Of a stretch of DNA of 39,791 nucleotides, positions 8,112-17,272 are shown one piece after another. This DNA is from an uncultured Collinsella sp. GTDB taxonomy: Bacteria; Actinomycetota; Coriobacteriia; Coriobacteriales; Coriobacteriaceae. Under the pieces are notes generated by a model, which saw only the letters and a list, made by a program, of their open reading frames with translations, had not been told where the DNA came from and searched no databases. Made by a program: the position numbers and the translations under genes. The stretch covers positions 1 through 39,791 of the forward strand of contig CAAENO010000169.1 of assembly GCA_900757385.1 (NCBI GenBank). Reading direction: 5' to 3'. Position 1 is the stretch's first letter, and every line of letters starts with the position of its first letter.

Positions 8112-9782
8112 ATGGCAGCTAAAAAATCATCTCCCTTGAAGATCATCCCGCTCGGCGGTCTTGACGGCATCGGCAAGAACATGACGGTCTTCGAGTGCGG
8201 CGACGACATGGTGCTCGTCGACGCTGGCCTCATGTTCCCGGATGACTCCCAGCCCGGTATCGACCTGGTGCTTCCCGACTACACCTATGTTCTGGAGAAC
8301 GAGGAGAAGCTCCGCGGTATCATCGTCACTCACGGCCACGAGGACCACACCGGTTCGCTTCCGTACCTGCTGCAGGACCTCAACAACAAGGTGCCCATCT
8401 TCTCGAGCAAGCTGACGCTCGGTTTTATCGAGGGCAAGCTCTCCGAGTTCCGCATCCGCGCGCCTAAGTTCCGCGAGGTCAAGGGCGGCAGCCATGTCAA
8501 CCTCGGCGGCATCTCGCTCGACTTCTTCTCGATGACGCACTCCATCCCCGGCGCTCTGGGCGTGTTCATCCGCACCAATCAGGGCACCGTTATGCACACC
8601 GGCGACTTTAAGCTCGACCAGACGCCCATCGATGGCGTCACGCCCGACTATGCCGCTATCAGCCGCTTTGCCAAGCAGGGCATCGACCTGCTGCTTTCCG
8701 ACTCCACCAATGCCACGGTTCCCGGCTTTACCAAGTCCGAGGCCGAGGTTGGTCCCAACCTGCTGCACGCCATCAAGAACGCCCCGGGTCGCGTGTTCGT
8801 CGCATCGTTCTCGAGCCACATCCATCGTTTGCAGCAGATCTGCGATGCCGCCCGCAAGTGCGGCCGTAAGGTCGTTGTGACCGGTCGCTCCATGCTCACG
8901 AACACCCGCGTGGCGCGCGAGCTCGGTTATCTCAACATCGATGATGCCGATATCATCGATGCCTTCGATATTGATAACCTGCCTGACGACAAGATCGTCG
9001 TCATGTGCACTGGTTCGCAGGGCGAGCCGCTGTCGGCCCTGTCCCGCATGGCCAATGGCGAGCACAAGACGCTCTCCATCCACGAGGGCGATACCGTTAT
9101 CCTTTCGGCAACTCCCGTTCCTGGCAACGAGAAGGCCGTCCAGCAGGTCGTCAACAGCCTGGCCAAGCTCGGCTGCGACGTGTGGGATAAGAACCGCGCT
9201 CTCGTCCACGTCTCGGGTCACGGTAGCCAGGAGGAGCTCAAGCTCCTGATGGCCATGGCCAAGCCCACGTACTTTATGCCGGTTCACGGTGAGGCCGTGC
9301 ATCTGCGCGCCCATGCGCAGCTGGCCCGCAAGATGGGCATCAAGGACGATCATATCTTTATCCTCGATAACGGCGACACGCTCGAGATGCGCGGTGGTAT
9401 CGTCAAGCGCGGTACGCCCGTCGAGTCCGGTGTCGTTTACGTCGACGGCCTGCGTATCGGCGATACCGACCCCATCGTCCTGCGCGATCGCCAGAAGCTC
9501 GCCAACGACGGTATGGTCACGGCCGTTGCCATCGTCTCCCTCAAACACAAGAAGATCGAGGCCATCGAGTTCTCGGGCCGCGGCGTCTCGTTTGCCATCG
9601 ACGACCAGTTCTCCGAGGATGCCTCCGCGTCCATTATGAAGACGATCGAGAAGGGTAAGTTTAGCTTTACCAGCAGCGGTTCCGATGCCATTCGCAAGGC
9701 CGTGCGCGATTCGCTCTCTAACTTTATCTGGAGCCGTACGCGCACCCGTCCGATGATCATCCCGGTCGTCATGGAGGTTTAG
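8112..9782 (+). CDS. rnj: Ribonuclease J
   Basis: Metallo-beta-lactamase / beta-CASP ribonuclease with 5'-to-3' exonuclease and endonuclease activity, 556 residues, standard for RNase J. The metal motif HxHxDH is HGHEDH followed by TGSLPYLL. The other metal-binding blocks MTHSIPGALG, HTGDFKLD and VHVSGHGSQEELKLL, followed by PVHGE, are all present. The C-terminal domain shows no truncation. ATG 8112 lies 14 bases after AAAGGA, a rather long spacing, but there is no alternative start. The stop is 1 base before the ftsK TTG. With PNPase upstream and RNase Y downstream, most of an mRNA-decay apparatus lies in 16 kb. Confidence 0.96.
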   Translation: MAAKKSSPLKIIPLGGLDGIGKNMTVFECGDDMVLVDAGLMFPDDSQPGIDLVLPDYTYVLENEEKLRGIIVTHGHEDHTGSLPYLLQDLNNKVPIFSSKLTLGFIEGKLSEFRIRAPKFREVKGGSHVNLGGISLDFFSMTHSIPGALGVFIRTNQGTVMHTGDFKLDQTPIDGVTPDYAAISRFAKQGIDLLLSDSTNATVPGFTKSEAEVGPNLLHAIKNAPGRVFVASFSSHIHRLQQICDAARKCGRKVVVTGRSMLTNTRVARELGYLNIDDADIIDAFDIDNLPDDKIVVMCTGSQGEPLSALSRMANGEHKTLSIHEGDTVILSATPVPGNEKAVQQVVNSLAKLGCDVWDKNRALVHVSGHGSQEELKLLMAMAKPTYFMPVHGEAVHLRAHAQLARKMGIKDDHIFILDNGDTLEMRGGIVKRGTPVESGVVYVDGLRIGDTDPIVLRDRQKLANDGMVTAVAIVSLKHKKIEAIEFSGRGVSFAIDDQFSEDASASIMKTIEKGKFSFTSSGSDAIRKAVRDSLSNFIWSRTRTRPMIIPVVMEV

Positions 9783-9783
9783 T

Positions 9784-12564
9784 TTGGCGCGCGGATCTGC
9801 AAAAAACGCCAAAGGCAATAAGGCCAATAACCAACCGGCATCTGCTAAGGGTGCCGGTTCCCATCTGCGTGCCAATAAGGGCCACGAGTCCGAGTTTGAT
9901 GAGTTTGAGCCCCTGGTCGAGCCTTCGGCCAATCGCGATATCGCCGGTGTGGTCATCGCCGTTTTGGCGATCGCGTCCTTCATTGCCGTGATCTCTCCGG
10001 CAACAGCGCCCGTGACGGCTGCGGTTGCCGGTTTCTACCACCTGGGCTTTGGTCTGGGCGCCTACGTGCTGCCGATCGTCATCTTGCTGTTTGCCGCCAC
10101 GCTCTTTTTGGGTGAGGACTCGCCGCTCAACGTGCGCTCTGTTGCGGGCGGCGCCTTGGTCTTTATCGCCGTCGTCTCCATTCTTTCGCTGATGGTGCCG
10201 GGCACGAGCGATTCGTGCGACCTTATGTTTACGCCGCAGAACCTTTCCGTGTCGGGCGGCTACATTGGCGCCTTTATCGCAAGTGCCTTGCAAAACGCCT
10301 TGGGTAAACCTATCGCCATGGTTGTCTTGCTGGGGCTTGTCGTCGTTGGTTTGGTCATTATCGGCTTTTCGGTGGGTGGCGTTTTGCGCTCCGCACGCGA
10401 TCGCGCTGCCGATTTTGCCGAGCGTCGACGTGCCGATGTCAATGCGAGCCCGTGGGGCGATGAAGAGGCCCTGTCTGTTCCCGGCGTCGCTCGTCCGCAC
10501 CTGAGCATTTTGCGCCAGAAGGGGACTGACGCCGCGGTGACCACGGTCATGGGTGGCGATGTCGACCCGGTTTTGGATGACGACGAGGACGATGACCCGT
10601 TTGTCGACGTATCCGAGTCGGTTGAAGCCGAGCGGGCCAAGACCACGCTGCTGCCGCGCCGTCATGCCAAGAAGGGCAAGACGGTTCCCAAGCTCAACAC
10701 GAGTGAGCCCGACCCGTCTTGGTCCGATAGCGAGATTGAGCTCACCGAGGGCGATGACGAGGACGACGAGGCTCCGATTGAGACCGCAAAGACAACTTTG
10801 CTGCCGCGTCGCCATGCAAAGCGCGGCCAGGTCACCGGACAGCTTTCGATGGAGGACGATCCGGACAAGGTTGACGAGTCCGAGCCGCCGTTTTCCGTGA
10901 ATCCCGTCTCGGCCGCCCCCCAGATCCCCGACTTCCTGAAGCACCCCAAGGTCGCTGACGCCTCAACCTCTACGGCCTCTGCCGCTCCTGTTGCGGCTGA
11001 CAATGGGGGAGCGAGCGACACCGCAACTGACGCCGAGGGCGAAGAAGAGGACGGCCTCAAGCTTCCGCCGCTCGAAATCCTGCATGCCAACCCGCAGTCG
11101 GCTTCCGCTGCGTCTTCGGACAAGGAGCTGGAGCAGACCGCTGAGTCACTGCAATCCACCTTGCTTGAGTTTGGCCGCAGTGCCCGCGTGGTCGGCTGGA
11201 TCGCCGGCCCCACGGTGACGACCTTTAAGCTGCAGCCCGGTGAGGGCGAGCGTGTGAGCAAAATCTCGAGCCTCGAGGACGATATCGCGCTTTCGCTCGC
11301 TGCCCAGTCGGTGCGTATCTTTGCCCCGATCCCCGGCACCTCGCTCGTGGGCATCGAGATTCCCAACCGCAAGCGCCAGAACGTCAATCTGGGCGACGTG
11401 CTGCCCTATGTGAAGGGCGGTCCGCTCGAGCTCGCTATCGGCCGTGACGCCGAGGGCACGCCGGTCGTTGCCGACCTCGCCAAGATGCCTCACCTGTTGA
11501 TCGCCGGTACGACTGGTTCTGGTAAGTCGGTGATGATCAACTCCATCATCACGACCTTGCTCATGCGCGCCCTTCCCGAGGACGTTCGCCTGATTATGGT
11601 CGACCCCAAGCGCGTCGAGCTTGCGGGCTATAACGGTCTGCCGCATCTCTATGTGCCCGTGGTGACCGAGCCTAAGCAGGCCGCGAGCGCTCTGCAATGG
11701 GCTGTGTCCGAGATGGAGCGTCGCCTGAAGGTTTTCGAGCGTCTCAACGTGCGTAAGATCTCGACCTACAATGAAAAGCAGGCCGCCGGCGAGTTTGAGC
11801 ATTACGACAACCCGCCGCAAAAGATGCCCTACCTGGTCATCATCATCGACGAGCTTTCGGACCTGATGATGGTCGCCGGTAAGGATGTCGAGGCCTCGAT
11901 CGTGCGTATTGCACAGCTGGGCCGTGCCGCCGGTATTCATCTTATCGTGGCCACGCAGCGCCCCAGCTCCAACGTGGTGACGGGCCTCATCAAGGCTAAC
12001 ATCACCAACCGCATCGCCTTTAACGTCGCCACGGGCATCGACTCGCGCGTCATCATCGACCAGATGGGCGCCGAGAAGCTCACCGGTTTGGGCGACATGT
12101 TGTTCTCCAAGGTCGACTGGGGCAAGCCCCGCCGTATCCAGGGCTGCTTTGTCTCGGACGACGAAATCAACGAGATTGTCGAGTTCGTCAAGTCGCAGAG
12201 CGAGCCCGACTACCACGAGGAGATTCTGTCCGCCGTGGCGCCCGCTTCCATGTCCATGGCTGGTGGCGGCGGCATTGTCCGCACCGGAGTCGCCGAGCCG
12301 CAAGACGATGATCCGCTCATCTGGGAAGCCGCCCATATTGTGGTGGAATCGCAGCTTGGCTCCACATCTGGCCTGCAACGTCGTCTGAAGGTTGGCTATG
12401 CGCGCGCCGGGCGTATTATGGACATGCTGGAAGAAAAGGGTGTCGTCGGCCCGCCCGACGGTTCCAAGCCGCGCGAGGTCCTGTTGGACGAGGAGGGGCT
12501 TGCCGCGCTGGAATCTGTCGACGCCGAGATGGCACGTGAAGATCGTGAGTTTGGAGGATTCTGA
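9784..12564 (+). CDS. ftsK: DNA translocase FtsK/SpoIIIE
   Basis: Septal DNA pump that clears chromosomal DNA from the division plane. The 926 residues comprise four membrane segments (about 53-72, 88-108, 119-138 and 180-200), an acidic linker (about 205-440), the motor with Walker A GTTGSGKS at 575-582 and Walker B YLVIIIDELSDLM, and a C-terminal winged-helix gamma domain (about 850-915) for reading orienting sequences. The linker contains a duplicated AKTTLLPRRHAK motif about 50 residues apart. The start is TTG 9784; GGAGG at 9773-9777, inside the end of rnj, is spaced 6 bases from it. The stop overlaps the next ATG by one base. Confidence 0.96.
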   Translation: MARGSAKNAKGNKANNQPASAKGAGSHLRANKGHESEFDEFEPLVEPSANRDIAGVVIAVLAIASFIAVISPATAPVTAAVAGFYHLGFGLGAYVLPIVILLFAATLFLGEDSPLNVRSVAGGALVFIAVVSILSLMVPGTSDSCDLMFTPQNLSVSGGYIGAFIASALQNALGKPIAMVVLLGLVVVGLVIIGFSVGGVLRSARDRAADFAERRRADVNASPWGDEEALSVPGVARPHLSILRQKGTDAAVTTVMGGDVDPVLDDDEDDDPFVDVSESVEAERAKTTLLPRRHAKKGKTVPKLNTSEPDPSWSDSEIELTEGDDEDDEAPIETAKTTLLPRRHAKRGQVTGQLSMEDDPDKVDESEPPFSVNPVSAAPQIPDFLKHPKVADASTSTASAAPVAADNGGASDTATDAEGEEEDGLKLPPLEILHANPQSASAASSDKELEQTAESLQSTLLEFGRSARVVGWIAGPTVTTFKLQPGEGERVSKISSLEDDIALSLAAQSVRIFAPIPGTSLVGIEIPNRKRQNVNLGDVLPYVKGGPLELAIGRDAEGTPVVADLAKMPHLLIAGTTGSGKSVMINSIITTLLMRALPEDVRLIMVDPKRVELAGYNGLPHLYVPVVTEPKQAASALQWAVSEMERRLKVFERLNVRKISTYNEKQAAGEFEHYDNPPQKMPYLVIIIDELSDLMMVAGKDVEASIVRIAQLGRAAGIHLIVATQRPSSNVVTGLIKANITNRIAFNVATGIDSRVIIDQMGAEKLTGLGDMLFSKVDWGKPRRIQGCFVSDDEINEIVEFVKSQSEPDYHEEILSAVAPASMSMAGGGGIVRTGVAEPQDDDPLIWEAAHIVVESQLGSTSGLQRRLKVGYARAGRIMDMLEEKGVVGPPDGSKPREVLLDEEGLAALESVDAEMAREDREFGGF

Positions 12565-14075
12565 TGGCTGCACGCTTTGGTGACATGCTGCTCGAGCAGC
12601 GTCGCCGAATGGGCCTTTCCATTCAGCAGGTCGCCAACACCATCAAAATCAGGCCGCAGATCATCGAGTTTTTCGAGACCGGTAACTTTGCTTCGATGCC
12701 GCCGCGCGGCTATGCGCAGGGCATGATTTCGAGCTATGCTCGTTTTTTGGGCCTCAATCCGCGCGAGGTCGTCAATGCCTACTTTGACGACCTGATGGCA
12801 TACGAACGCGAGACGTCGCAGCAGGGCGGTCGTTTTCAGGACGCTGCCGGCTACGTCAATTCGCGTTCCTCGGTCGATAACGGGCGCTTCCTGATGGTTC
12901 AGGGCGGTCGCTCAACGCGTTATGGTCAGCGTCCGCAGCAGGCTGGCTATATTACCGAGACGGGGTCCAGTGAGGAAATCCGTTCTCAGCGCGACCGTTT
13001 CCGCAGCACGCCTATGCCCGACGATCGTGCGCTTCCCGCTGCCCGCGGTGTGGTGCGCGATCCCCGTGTCGGCTACGGAGATGGCGGCTATTCCGATCGT
13101 GGCTACCGTGGTGTCTCTGCCGGTCGTGCTCTCGGCGGCTATGCGGACGCCGATGCCACGCAGGTGACGCCGCGTCTTCGCTCTCAATCACAGCCGTATG
13201 GCCAGCGCTCTTCGGCTCCGCGTGCGGGCCAGCGTGGCTATCAAGGCCGCGGTGAACTTGCGCCCCGCTCGGGTCAGCGCAGCCTTCAGGGCCAGGGTGG
13301 CTATCGCGGCCGTTCCGACAGCAATCGTGGTCGTATGCCTCAGGGAGGCGGCCGCAGCAGTTCCAGTCGTGGACGCGGCGGTTCCCGTACTCCTCAAAAC
13401 AACGGTCTCGATCCGCGTATCGTCTACGCCGGCATCGGTGCCGTGGCGTTGCTGCTGATCGTGCTCATCGTGGTACTTCTGCGCGGCTGCGCATCTTCGA
13501 CGCCCGAGACCACGCCCGAGACGCCCACTGCCACCAAGACGACGACTAAGAAGTCTTCTAAGAAGACCGAAACGGTCGACGAGGACGAAGACACCGATGA
13601 GGCGACGGATGAGTCGACCGATTCGGACGCCACCAAGACGACGGCTAAAAAGGAAGAGAACGAGGTAACGAAGGTCAAGGTCTCCGTTGCCAAGGGAAAG
13701 ACCGCCTGGATTGAGGTCAAGGTCGATGGCAAGTCGGTCTATGGCGCCCAGGCGACTGGCCCCTTTGAGCAGGAGTACACGCCTGAGTCCTCGATCGAGA
13801 TCACCACGTCCAAGCCTTCCGATGTCACCGTTACCAAGAACGGCGAAAAGGTCCGTTACGATACCAAGACCTCGGGCGTGGCGCGTGTGACGATCACCGT
13901 TCCCAAGAAGGAGACGACTGGTTCCGAGAATGGTGAAAGTTCTGATGGTACCGACACCACCGATGGTACCGACACCACCGACGGCACCGATGCCCAGTCC
14001 ACGGATGGCGCCGATACCGCAACTGACGGCCAGACGCCCACCGATTCTACCGACTATTCGTACGATAGCTACTAA
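12564..14075 (+). CDS. RodZ-like membrane protein with cytoplasmic HTH and extracellular DUF4115-type domain
   Basis: 503 residues. Residues 1-75 are an HTH_25 domain as in RodZ (FGDMLLEQRRRMGLSIQQVA, then PRGYAQGMISSYARFLGL). A linker of about 200 residues is rich in Arg, Gly, Gln and Ser with RGG-like patches. One membrane segment lies near 287-310. Outside, an acidic Thr/Lys-rich stalk leads to a beta-rich DUF4115-type domain (about 370-450, KGKTAWIEVKVDGKSVY) and a tail of Thr-Asp-Gly repeats. RodZ links MreB to the envelope, but this linker is far longer than in classical RodZ. ATG 12564 overlaps the ftsK stop, and GGAGGA at 12553-12558 supports it. The neighbours ftsK and pgsA are typical for this family. 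Confidence 0.85.
   Translation: MAARFGDMLLEQRRRMGLSIQQVANTIKIRPQIIEFFETGNFASMPPRGYAQGMISSYARFLGLNPREVVNAYFDDLMAYERETSQQGGRFQDAAGYVNSRSSVDNGRFLMVQGGRSTRYGQRPQQAGYITETGSSEEIRSQRDRFRSTPMPDDRALPAARGVVRDPRVGYGDGGYSDRGYRGVSAGRALGGYADADATQVTPRLRSQSQPYGQRSSAPRAGQRGYQGRGELAPRSGQRSLQGQGGYRGRSDSNRGRMPQGGGRSSSSRGRGGSRTPQNNGLDPRIVYAGIGAVALLLIVLIVVLLRGCASSTPETTPETPTATKTTTKKSSKKTETVDEDEDTDEATDESTDSDATKTTAKKEENEVTKVKVSVAKGKTAWIEVKVDGKSVYGAQATGPFEQEYTPESSIEITTSKPSDVTVTKNGEKVRYDTKTSGVARVTITVPKKETTGSENGESSDGTDTTDGTDTTDGTDAQSTDGADTATDGQTPTDSTDYSYDSY
13944..13994 (+). repeat. 18-base tandem repeat coding the Asp-Gly-Thr tail
   Basis: Two identical 18-base units (13944-13961 and 13962-13979) and a degenerate third encode DGTDTT repeats near the end of the RodZ-like protein. 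Copy number could vary by slippage without frameshift. Confidence 0.8.
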
Positions 14076-14101
14076 GCCGCTCGTACGCGAAAGGAAACAT
14101 C

Positions 14102-14599
14102 ATGGCTAAAGATTCCAGCTTCGACGTCGTGTCCGAGGTCAACATGCAAGAGGTCGACAACGCCTTCCAGCAAACCACGCGCGAGATTTCCCAGCGCTAT
14201 GACCTGAAGGATTCCGGCGCCACGATCGAGCTTTCGAAGGGCGACAAGCTCTTTACGATCAACGCCCCGGCCGACTTTGTCTCCAAGCAGATTATCGACG
14301 TGCTGAGCTCCAAGCTCATCAAGCGCGGCATCGACCTCAAGGCTGTCTCGTGGGATGCTCCGCAGGCGGCATCGGGCGGCACCGTGCGCGTGCTCGGCCA
14401 TATCGTCGAGGGTATCGACCAGGCGACCGCCAAGAAGATCAACAAGGACATCAAGGATCAAAAGCTCAAGGTCAAGGTGACCATCGAGGCCGACAAGCTT
14501 CGTGTTTCCTCCGCTTCGAAGGACGCGTTGCAGACCGTGATCCAGTTCCTGCGCGACCAGGACTACGGCCAGCCGCTGCAGTTCACCAACTACCGCTAA
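14102..14599 (+). CDS. yajQ: YajQ family nucleotide-binding protein
   Basis: DUF520/YajQ protein, 165 residues, the usual length. In other bacteria members bind cyclic di-GMP or other nucleotides and RNA; the role here is unknown. Hallmarks: SSFDVVSEVNMQEVDNAFQQ at the start, EISQRYDLKDS, a central AKKINKDIKDQKLKVK stretch and the C-terminal RVSSASKDALQTVI...DYGQPLQFTNYR. ATG 14102 follows GAAAGGAAAC. It lies 26 bases after the RodZ-like gene and 27 before rimO, in the same run. Confidence 0.94.
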   Translation: MAKDSSFDVVSEVNMQEVDNAFQQTTREISQRYDLKDSGATIELSKGDKLFTINAPADFVSKQIIDVLSSKLIKRGIDLKAVSWDAPQAASGGTVRVLGHIVEGIDQATAKKINKDIKDQKLKVKVTIEADKLRVSSASKDALQTVIQFLRDQDYGQPLQFTNYR

Positions 14600-14626
14600 T
14601 ATCATTCGAAAGGACCGCTCTCCAAC

Positions 14627-15976
14627 ATGGATACACCGTTGGGCTCCGTGCTCTACATCACCCTCGGGTGCGCTAAGAACGAGGTTGACACCGACCGCAT
14701 GCGTTCTCTTTTGACCGCCGCAGGCTACGAGGAGGCATTCGACCCGCAGGATGCCGATATCGCCATCGTCAATACGTGCTCGTTCCTTGCCTCTGCAACG
14801 TCCGAGAGCATCGAGACCACGCTCGAGCTCGCCAACGAGGTCCAGGACGGCGTTCGTTCTTGCCCCATCGTCATGTGCGGCTGTGTGCCGTCGCGCTATG
14901 GCGACGACCTGCCTGACGAGCTGCCCGAGGTCGCTGCCTTTGTGAAGGCCGACGAGGAGGATGGCATCGTGACGGTCATCGATGGCGTGCTGGGTGTCGA
15001 GCGTGAGATCGCTGCCTATATTCCGCAAGTCAAGCGCACTGTCGAGGGCGCTGTCGCCTACGTCAAGATTTCCGATGGCTGCAACCGCTTCTGCAGCTTC
15101 TGCATGATTCCGTATATCCGCGGTCGTTATCACTCGCGCAATGCCGAGAGCATTATCTCCGAGGTACGCGACCTGGTTGCCGGCGGTGTGCGCGAGATCG
15201 TGCTGATCGGCCAGGACACGGGTATTTGGGGCACCGACTTTGCCGACGAAGACGTCACCGATGGCTCGCCGCGCAATCTGGCGCAGCTGCTGCATGCCGT
15301 CGCCGAGGCCGTGCGCCCGCACAACGTCTGGGTCCGCGTGCTCTATCTGCAGCCCGAGGGCATGACCGACGAGCTTATCGATACGATTCGCGATACGCCC
15401 GAGGTGCTGCCTTATATCGATATCCCCGTGCAGCACTGCGACGCGCGCATCCTCAAGGCTATGCGCCGTTCTGGTTCGCGCCAGGAGCTCGAGGACCTGT
15501 TCCGCGATCTGCGTGAGCGTATCCCCGGCATCGTGATCCGTTCCACGGCCATGGTCGGCTTCCCGACCGAGACCGACGACGAGTTCCGCGACCTTATCGA
15601 CTTTATGGACACCGTCGGCTTTGACTACACGAGCGTCTTTGCCTACTCGCAGGAGGAGGGCAGCCTGGCCGCTAAGATGGAGGGTCAGGTCGATGAGGAG
15701 GTCAAGCTCGAGCGCGCCCAGGAGGCCATGGACCTGGCCGAGTCGCTCGGTTTTGCCGCCACCGCCGCACATGTGGGCGAGCGCGCCCAGGTGATCGTCG
15801 ACGGCATCGAGGAGACCGAGGACGGCGCCGAGCTGATCGGCCATGCTTGGTTCCAGGCGCCCGATTCCGATGGCGCGGTGCATCTGGACGCCAGCGAGGC
15901 GTCCGTGGGCGATATTCTGACGGTCGAGTTTACCGATAGCTTCTGCTATGAGCTTATCGGCCATGTTGTGGAGTAG
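14627..15976 (+). CDS. rimO: Ribosomal protein S12 methylthiotransferase RimO
   Basis: Radical-SAM enzyme that adds a methylthio group to the conserved aspartate of ribosomal protein S12. The N-terminal cluster cysteines are C15 (TLGCAKNEVD), NTCSFL and the CGCVPSR cysteine. The radical-SAM triad is C152, C156 and C159 (GCNRFCSFC), followed by IPYIRGRYHSR, which is diagnostic of RimO rather than MiaB. A TRAM domain ends the 449-residue protein. It starts at ATG 14627 after GAAAGGA and is followed 9 bases later by pgsA. Confidence 0.96.
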   Translation: MDTPLGSVLYITLGCAKNEVDTDRMRSLLTAAGYEEAFDPQDADIAIVNTCSFLASATSESIETTLELANEVQDGVRSCPIVMCGCVPSRYGDDLPDELPEVAAFVKADEEDGIVTVIDGVLGVEREIAAYIPQVKRTVEGAVAYVKISDGCNRFCSFCMIPYIRGRYHSRNAESIISEVRDLVAGGVREIVLIGQDTGIWGTDFADEDVTDGSPRNLAQLLHAVAEAVRPHNVWVRVLYLQPEGMTDELIDTIRDTPEVLPYIDIPVQHCDARILKAMRRSGSRQELEDLFRDLRERIPGIVIRSTAMVGFPTETDDEFRDLIDFMDTVGFDYTSVFAYSQEEGSLAAKMEGQVDEEVKLERAQEAMDLAESLGFAATAAHVGERAQVIVDGIEETEDGAELIGHAWFQAPDSDGAVHLDASEASVGDILTVEFTDSFCYELIGHVVE

Positions 15977-15985
15977 GAGAGCATC

Positions 15986-16624
15986 GTGGCAAACGAGAGC
16001 AATAAGGAACTGACGAGTGTTTGGACGCCCGCCAACATCGTGACGTGCGTTCGCATCGTCTTTATCCCGGTGTTCATGATCGTGTCGGCGCTTTCTCACA
16101 CGAGTGTTGCCGGTACAGATTGGAGCACCTTCGACGGCCCGCTCGCCGCCGCTGCCTTCATTCTGTATGTGATCCTGTCGTGCACCGATAAGGTCGACGG
16201 TTATCTGGCGCGTTCGCGCAATGAGATTACCGACTTCGGTAAATTCTTGGACCCCATTGCCGACAAGCTGCTCGTGTTCTCGGCCTTGCTGCTGTTCTTG
16301 GACTTTGGCGCCGTGTCGGTTTGGTCCGTGTTCATCATCTTGTTCCGCGAGCTGTTGGTAAGCGCCCTGCGCATGGTTGCGAGTGCCGCCGGCGTGGTCG
16401 TTGCCGCCGATAAGCTTGGCAAGTACAAGACGGCGACCACGATGGTCTCCATCTGCGGTTACCTGTGCGTCTTTGCGATGGCCGGCTTGCACCTTGGCCC
16501 GCTGGCGCTGACGCTCGGCATCTACTCGGTGTCGCGCTTCCTGTACGCCGTTGCCGTTGTCCTGACCGTTATCTCTGGCGCCCAGTACTTCTGGAACTGC
16601 CGCAAGATCGTCTTTTCGGTCTAG
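15986..16624 (+). CDS. pgsA: CDP-diacylglycerol-glycerol-3-phosphate 3-phosphatidyltransferase
   Basis: CDP-alcohol phosphatidyltransferase that makes phosphatidylglycerophosphate, the first committed step to phosphatidylglycerol and cardiolipin. The catalytic D-G-x2-A-R-x8-G-x3-D-x3-D motif is intact (DGYLARSRNE, then FGKFLDPIADK). The 212-residue protein has about six membrane segments. The start is GTG 15986 with AGGAGA at 15975-15980. A second CDP-alcohol transferase lies at 36832-37536 in a GarA/FtsR context; position after rimO and before cinA/recA marks this copy as the standard PgsA. Confidence 0.93.
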   Translation: MANESNKELTSVWTPANIVTCVRIVFIPVFMIVSALSHTSVAGTDWSTFDGPLAAAAFILYVILSCTDKVDGYLARSRNEITDFGKFLDPIADKLLVFSALLLFLDFGAVSVWSVFIILFRELLVSALRMVASAAGVVVAADKLGKYKTATTMVSICGYLCVFAMAGLHLGPLALTLGIYSVSRFLYAVAVVLTVISGAQYFWNCRKIVFSV

Positions 16625-16630
16625 GTTCTG

Positions 16631-17167
16631 GTGGGTATGACGGACTCTTTTGAGCAGATTTCCGCACATAACGAGGAGCTGGCGCGTCATATTGTCGAGC
16701 GCGCGAGCGCTCGGGGCGTGACGGTTTCGACGGCTGAGTCGCTGACAGCGGGTATGATCGCCTCGACGATTGCCGATATCCCGGGCGCCTCGGCGGTGCT
16801 GCGTGGCGGTGCGGTGACCTACTGCGATGAGATCAAGCATCGCGTTTTGGGTGTTGATCAGGAGACGCTCGACCGCTATACCGCGGTGTCGCATCAGACC
16901 GCGCGCGAGATGGCGGCGGGTTCGCTGGAGCTGTACCAGAGCGGTATTGCAGTGAGCGCAACGGGTTATGCCGGCCCCGGCGGCGGCACTGAGGACGATC
17001 CGGCTGGCACTTTCTATATTGGCTGGGCGTATCGCGCGGCTGATGGGGAAGTGCCGGTCGTGGACTCTGTGCGCTGCCACTATGAGGGCGACCGTTCGTG
17101 TGTTCGTGCCCATGCGGTCGCGGAGGCATTGGGACGCATTGCCCTTGTGCTCAACTCTATGGAATAG
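16631..17167 (+). CDS. pncC: CinA C-terminal domain / nicotinamide-nucleotide amidase
   Basis: Stand-alone CinA C-terminal (PncC-like) domain of 178 residues; the family deamidates nicotinamide mononucleotide in pyridine-nucleotide salvage. Visible motifs are STAESLTAGMIAS with the catalytic Ser, GGAVTYCDEIKH, TAREMAAG and SATGYAGPGGG. The N-terminal COG1058 half of full-length CinA is absent, not truncated by a frameshift. GTG 16631 and ATG 16637 are both possible starts and neither has a strong ribosome binding site. It precedes recA, a classic cinA-recA neighbourhood, but a terminator separates them. Confidence 0.9.
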   Translation: MGMTDSFEQISAHNEELARHIVERASARGVTVSTAESLTAGMIASTIADIPGASAVLRGGAVTYCDEIKHRVLGVDQETLDRYTAVSHQTAREMAAGSLELYQSGIAVSATGYAGPGGGTEDDPAGTFYIGWAYRAADGEVPVVDSVRCHYEGDRSCVRAHAVAEALGRIALVLNSME

Positions 17168-17172
17168 ACGTG

Positions 17173-17200
17173 TTTTAAGGGGCCTTAGGGCCCCTTAATT
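17173..17200 (+). terminator. Palindromic terminator between pncC and recA
   Basis: Perfect 10-bp stem TTAAGGGGCC (17175-17184) / GGCCCCTTAA (17189-17198) with a TTAG loop and a short flanking T run on both strands. Confidence 0.75.
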
Positions 17201-17272
17201 GTGGAGATAGGGACCTCTGACAAATTCAGCGTTTTTGCTGGTCATAGGTTTATTTTCGCCTCCTTGCTTATA

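Noticed and set aside
8127..9983. Antisense open frame of 618 codons opposite rnj
   Set aside because: Shadow of rnj; no ribosome site and no family resemblance.
14072..17113. Antisense open frame of 1013 codons across yajQ, rimO, pgsA and pncC
   Set aside because: Same cause; it runs through four well-supported genes and their ribosome sites.
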